From assembly GCA_022496805.1 (NCBI GenBank), contig CM040085.1:20923811-20987810 (forward strand): 64,000 nt of DNA, written 5' to 3'. Below the pieces are notes generated by a model. It had not been told where the DNA came from and did not search any database. It worked only from the letters and a program-made list of their open reading frames with translations. This DNA comes from Pohlia nutans (lineage: Eukaryota; Streptophyta; Bryopsida; Bryales; Mniaceae). A program made the position numbers and the translations under genes. Shown here piece after piece: positions 63,438 to 64,000 of this stretch (the stretch's first letter is position 1; each line of letters opens with the position of its first letter).

Positions 63438-64000
63438 GTACTAGAAGCTGTGCTTTTTGACGTTACGTTTGATGTTATTCTTAATATAGAAACATCTTGA
63501 CGTCACCTTAAATGAGTCATGCAAAACACGTGCTTCTTATACTGCATGAGGGGTGTGGCTATAGTTCTCAACCTACCGACCTTATATTGTTGCTTTATCA
63601 GGCTCCATTAAGGTGGTTACCCCTGTAATCACTTAAACAGGGAATACAGATACAAGTAACATTTGGGTATTATTTTATACTTCTATTCTATAAAGTTTGA
63701 TAATTTAAAGAAACTGAATTCAAATCCATCATTGGATAAGGGATGAGTTAATTATAAATTATTAAAGATAGAATATGGTACTTCCCATTCACATCACATA
63801 GGTGGAGCTATTTTTGTTACACTAAGATTCATATTGCACGTACTAAAAATACTAAATTCAACAAGTCTATAGAACCCATGATCACACATCACATATCTAA
63901 AATCAATCAGAAACAACTCATTTCAATGCACATATCATCACAGGATGATGCTAAAATCAACAATAGTTTTGAAAAATATGTTGAGTTGTTGCTTTTAGGT
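63438..64000 (+). other. Probable P450 intron
   Basis: This AT-rich sequence has no continuing P450 frame, consistent with a long first intron whose downstream exon lies outside the window. Confidence 0.45.

Noticed and set aside
63431..63460. The frame after the P450 exon reads FGPGTRSCAF, similar to the haem loop pattern FxxGxRxCxG.
   Set aside because: It follows directly on the N-terminal CSRPPHRAGQ segment, with no I- or K-helix between, lacks the final glycine and stops at once. A GT donor at 63438 makes this intron sequence, so the likeness is chance.

Overview
The window is nuclear DNA of a land plant. Two genes encode plastid-targeted proteins of plant type, the FDM-type RNA-silencing protein is plant-specific, and the spliceosomal introns are GT-AG, mostly 80-700 bases. 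The introns and spacers are very AT-rich, while the first exons are GC-rich. Short introns, alanine-rich GC-rich transit peptides and plant-specific families would fit a bryophyte such as a moss, but I cannot fix the species from sequence alone.

Seven protein-coding genes can be read exon by exon with every splice phase consistent, and an eighth begins at the right edge. From the left: a plastid 2-oxoglutarate/malate translocator (DiT1-type, 3 exons, 571 aa, +); a plastid ketol-acid reductoisomerase (11 exons, 591 aa, +); a broken Tc1-type DNA transposon; an MFS transporter (4 exons, 534 aa, +); an F-box protein with an FBA-like C-terminal domain (4 exons, 311 aa, +); the exosome subunit CSL4 (6 exons, 192 aa, -); a Rab3GAP catalytic-subunit homologue (21 exons, about 907 aa, -); an XS/XH-domain FDM/IDN2-type protein (8 exons, 660 aa, +); and the first exon of a cytochrome P450 (+). 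These are unrelated housekeeping or regulatory genes, not a cluster. The only functional link is that the first two are plastid metabolic proteins (dicarboxylate exchange for nitrogen assimilation, and branched-chain amino acid synthesis).

Between the genes lie long AT-rich tracts (1-4.2, 22.3-27.6, 30-36, 57.7-62.5 kb) with no convincing gene. They are built of old, diverged dispersed repeats, many carrying the word TTTAGGGGTTAA. Identifiable mobile DNA includes the 1.63-kb Tc1-like element with IR/DR-type ends at 14.2-15.8 kb, Stowaway-like MITEs (two closely related copies inside introns, one longer copy in a spacer), a second MITE family with ends reading GAGTTAACCGAAAA (two copies), a tRNA-like SINE head next to GC-rich tandem units at 1.0-1.26 kb, and several minisatellites.

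The most interesting items are the Tc1-like DD34E element, whose protein looks more like fungal and animal Tc1 than plant mariner; a 135-base hairpin downstream of DiT1; duplicated upstream ORFs before the MFS gene; an empty-site paralogue of a MITE insertion; an FDM-type protein that has lost a zinc-ligand cysteine; and a triplicated promoter/leader module before the P450. I found no CRISPR array, rRNA gene or intact tRNA gene.
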